NCBI GenBank assembly: GCA_031285645.1
Contig: JAITVU010000093.1
Coordinates: 1-5,724 of the forward strand
Direction of reading: 5' to 3'
DNA length: 5,724 nt
Source of the DNA: Oscillospiraceae bacterium
GTDB lineage: Bacteria; Bacillota; Clostridia; Oscillospirales; Ruminococcaceae
In this document: positions 5,644-5,724 of the stretch, piece by piece
How positions within the stretch are numbered: position 1 is the first letter of the stretch
How the letters are laid out: each line of letters starts with the position of its first letter
Notes under the pieces: generated by a model
Databases searched by the model: none
Told to the model about the DNA's origin: nothing
What the model saw: only the letters and a program-made list of their open reading frames with translations
Translations under genes and position numbers: made by a program

Positions 5644-5690
5644 GAAAGGCGACCCGCATAAATACTTTACCATATGCGGTGCGTCCTTTC
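5644..5690 (+). promoter_or_regulatory. Leader hairpin 1 (anti-sequestering form) near the right edge
   Basis: GAAAGG at 5644-5649 pairs with CCTTTC at 5685-5690. CG at 5650-5651 pairs with CG at 5682-5683, and CCGCATA at 5654-5660 pairs with TATGCGG at 5673-5679. Together they give a stem of about 15 bp with small bulges and a 12-base loop. Its right arm is shared with the next hairpin, so only one can form at a time. Confidence 0.5.
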
Positions 5691-5723
5691 AAGGTATTGC
5701 GTAATATTGATAGAGAAAGGACG
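5682..5723 (+). promoter_or_regulatory. Leader hairpin 2, sequestering a Shine-Dalgarno-like AAAGGA
   Basis: CGTCCTTTC at 5682-5690 is a perfect inverted copy of GAAAGGACG at 5715-5723, with a 24-base loop. The right arm contains AAAGGA at 5716-5721, a good ribosome site for a plus-strand gene starting a few bases beyond the window. In this fold the site is hidden; in the competing hairpin it is free. The downstream start codon is not visible, so the role is inferred. Confidence 0.45.
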
Positions 5724-5724
5724 G

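Noticed and set aside
5638..5673. 11-codon minus-strand frame (MVKYLCGSPFR) with AAAGGA ten bases upstream
   Set aside because: Too short to support from sequence alone; the AAAGGA is explained by the inverted-repeat arms of the leader hairpins.
5465..5704. 79-codon plus-strand frame overlapping the RHH gene
   Set aside because: It is a different frame over the RHH gene and the two hairpin regions, has no ribosome site, and its product shows no domain.
5624..5724. Minus-strand frame open to the right edge, ending in the palindrome, considered as the tail of a convergent gene
   Set aside because: Only about 32 codons are visible with no recognisable motif, and an open stretch this short is expected by chance. 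It would fit the minus-strand terminator, so the sequence to the right should decide it.

Overview
The window looks like part of a chromosome of a mid-GC Gram-positive bacterium. A member of Clostridia (Bacillota), perhaps a gut Oscillospiraceae/Lachnospiraceae-type anaerobe, fits best. The reasons are strong GGAGG-type ribosome sites, two lipobox-type solute-binding lipoproteins, a YesM/YesN-style two-component system, and A/T-rich spacers with TATAAT boxes. The assignment is inference from gene style, not from a marker gene.

Positions 1-5117 hold one tightly packed minus-strand operon, read right to left: an AraC-type response regulator (5117-4380), a YesM/LytS-class sensor histidine kinase (4383-2722), a family-1 (COG1653, LipO/LplA-like) solute-binding lipoprotein (2725-1154), and a second, unrelated COG1840 (AfuA/Fe3+-type) solute-binding lipoprotein (1157 to beyond position 1). 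All three junctions are 4-base ATGA overlaps, each preceded by a good Shine-Dalgarno sequence, so the four proteins are probably made in a coupled way. The likely logic is that an extracellular ligand is captured by one or both lipoproteins. The kinase senses the ligand, or the loaded binding protein, and the regulator then activates transport genes. No ABC permease or ATPase lies in the window; they may follow to the left. The closest known designs are the sensor cassettes HptRSA, PgtABC and LytS-XylFII, but those use one binding protein, not two from different families.

Positions 5118-5409 are a divergent, A/T-rich control region. It contains tandem -10 boxes for the minus operon, a helically phased direct repeat that could be the regulator's operator, a 24-bp hairpin that separates the two sides, and a canonical plus-strand promoter overlapped by short direct and inverted repeats.

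Positions 5410-5580 encode a 56-residue ribbon-helix-helix DNA-binding protein on the plus strand. A 14-bp perfect palindrome covers its stop codon and carries a T-run only on the minus-strand side. The last ~85 bases contain two mutually exclusive hairpins, the second of which would hide a Shine-Dalgarno-like AAAGGA at the window edge. This looks like a leader of a plus-strand gene that starts just outside.
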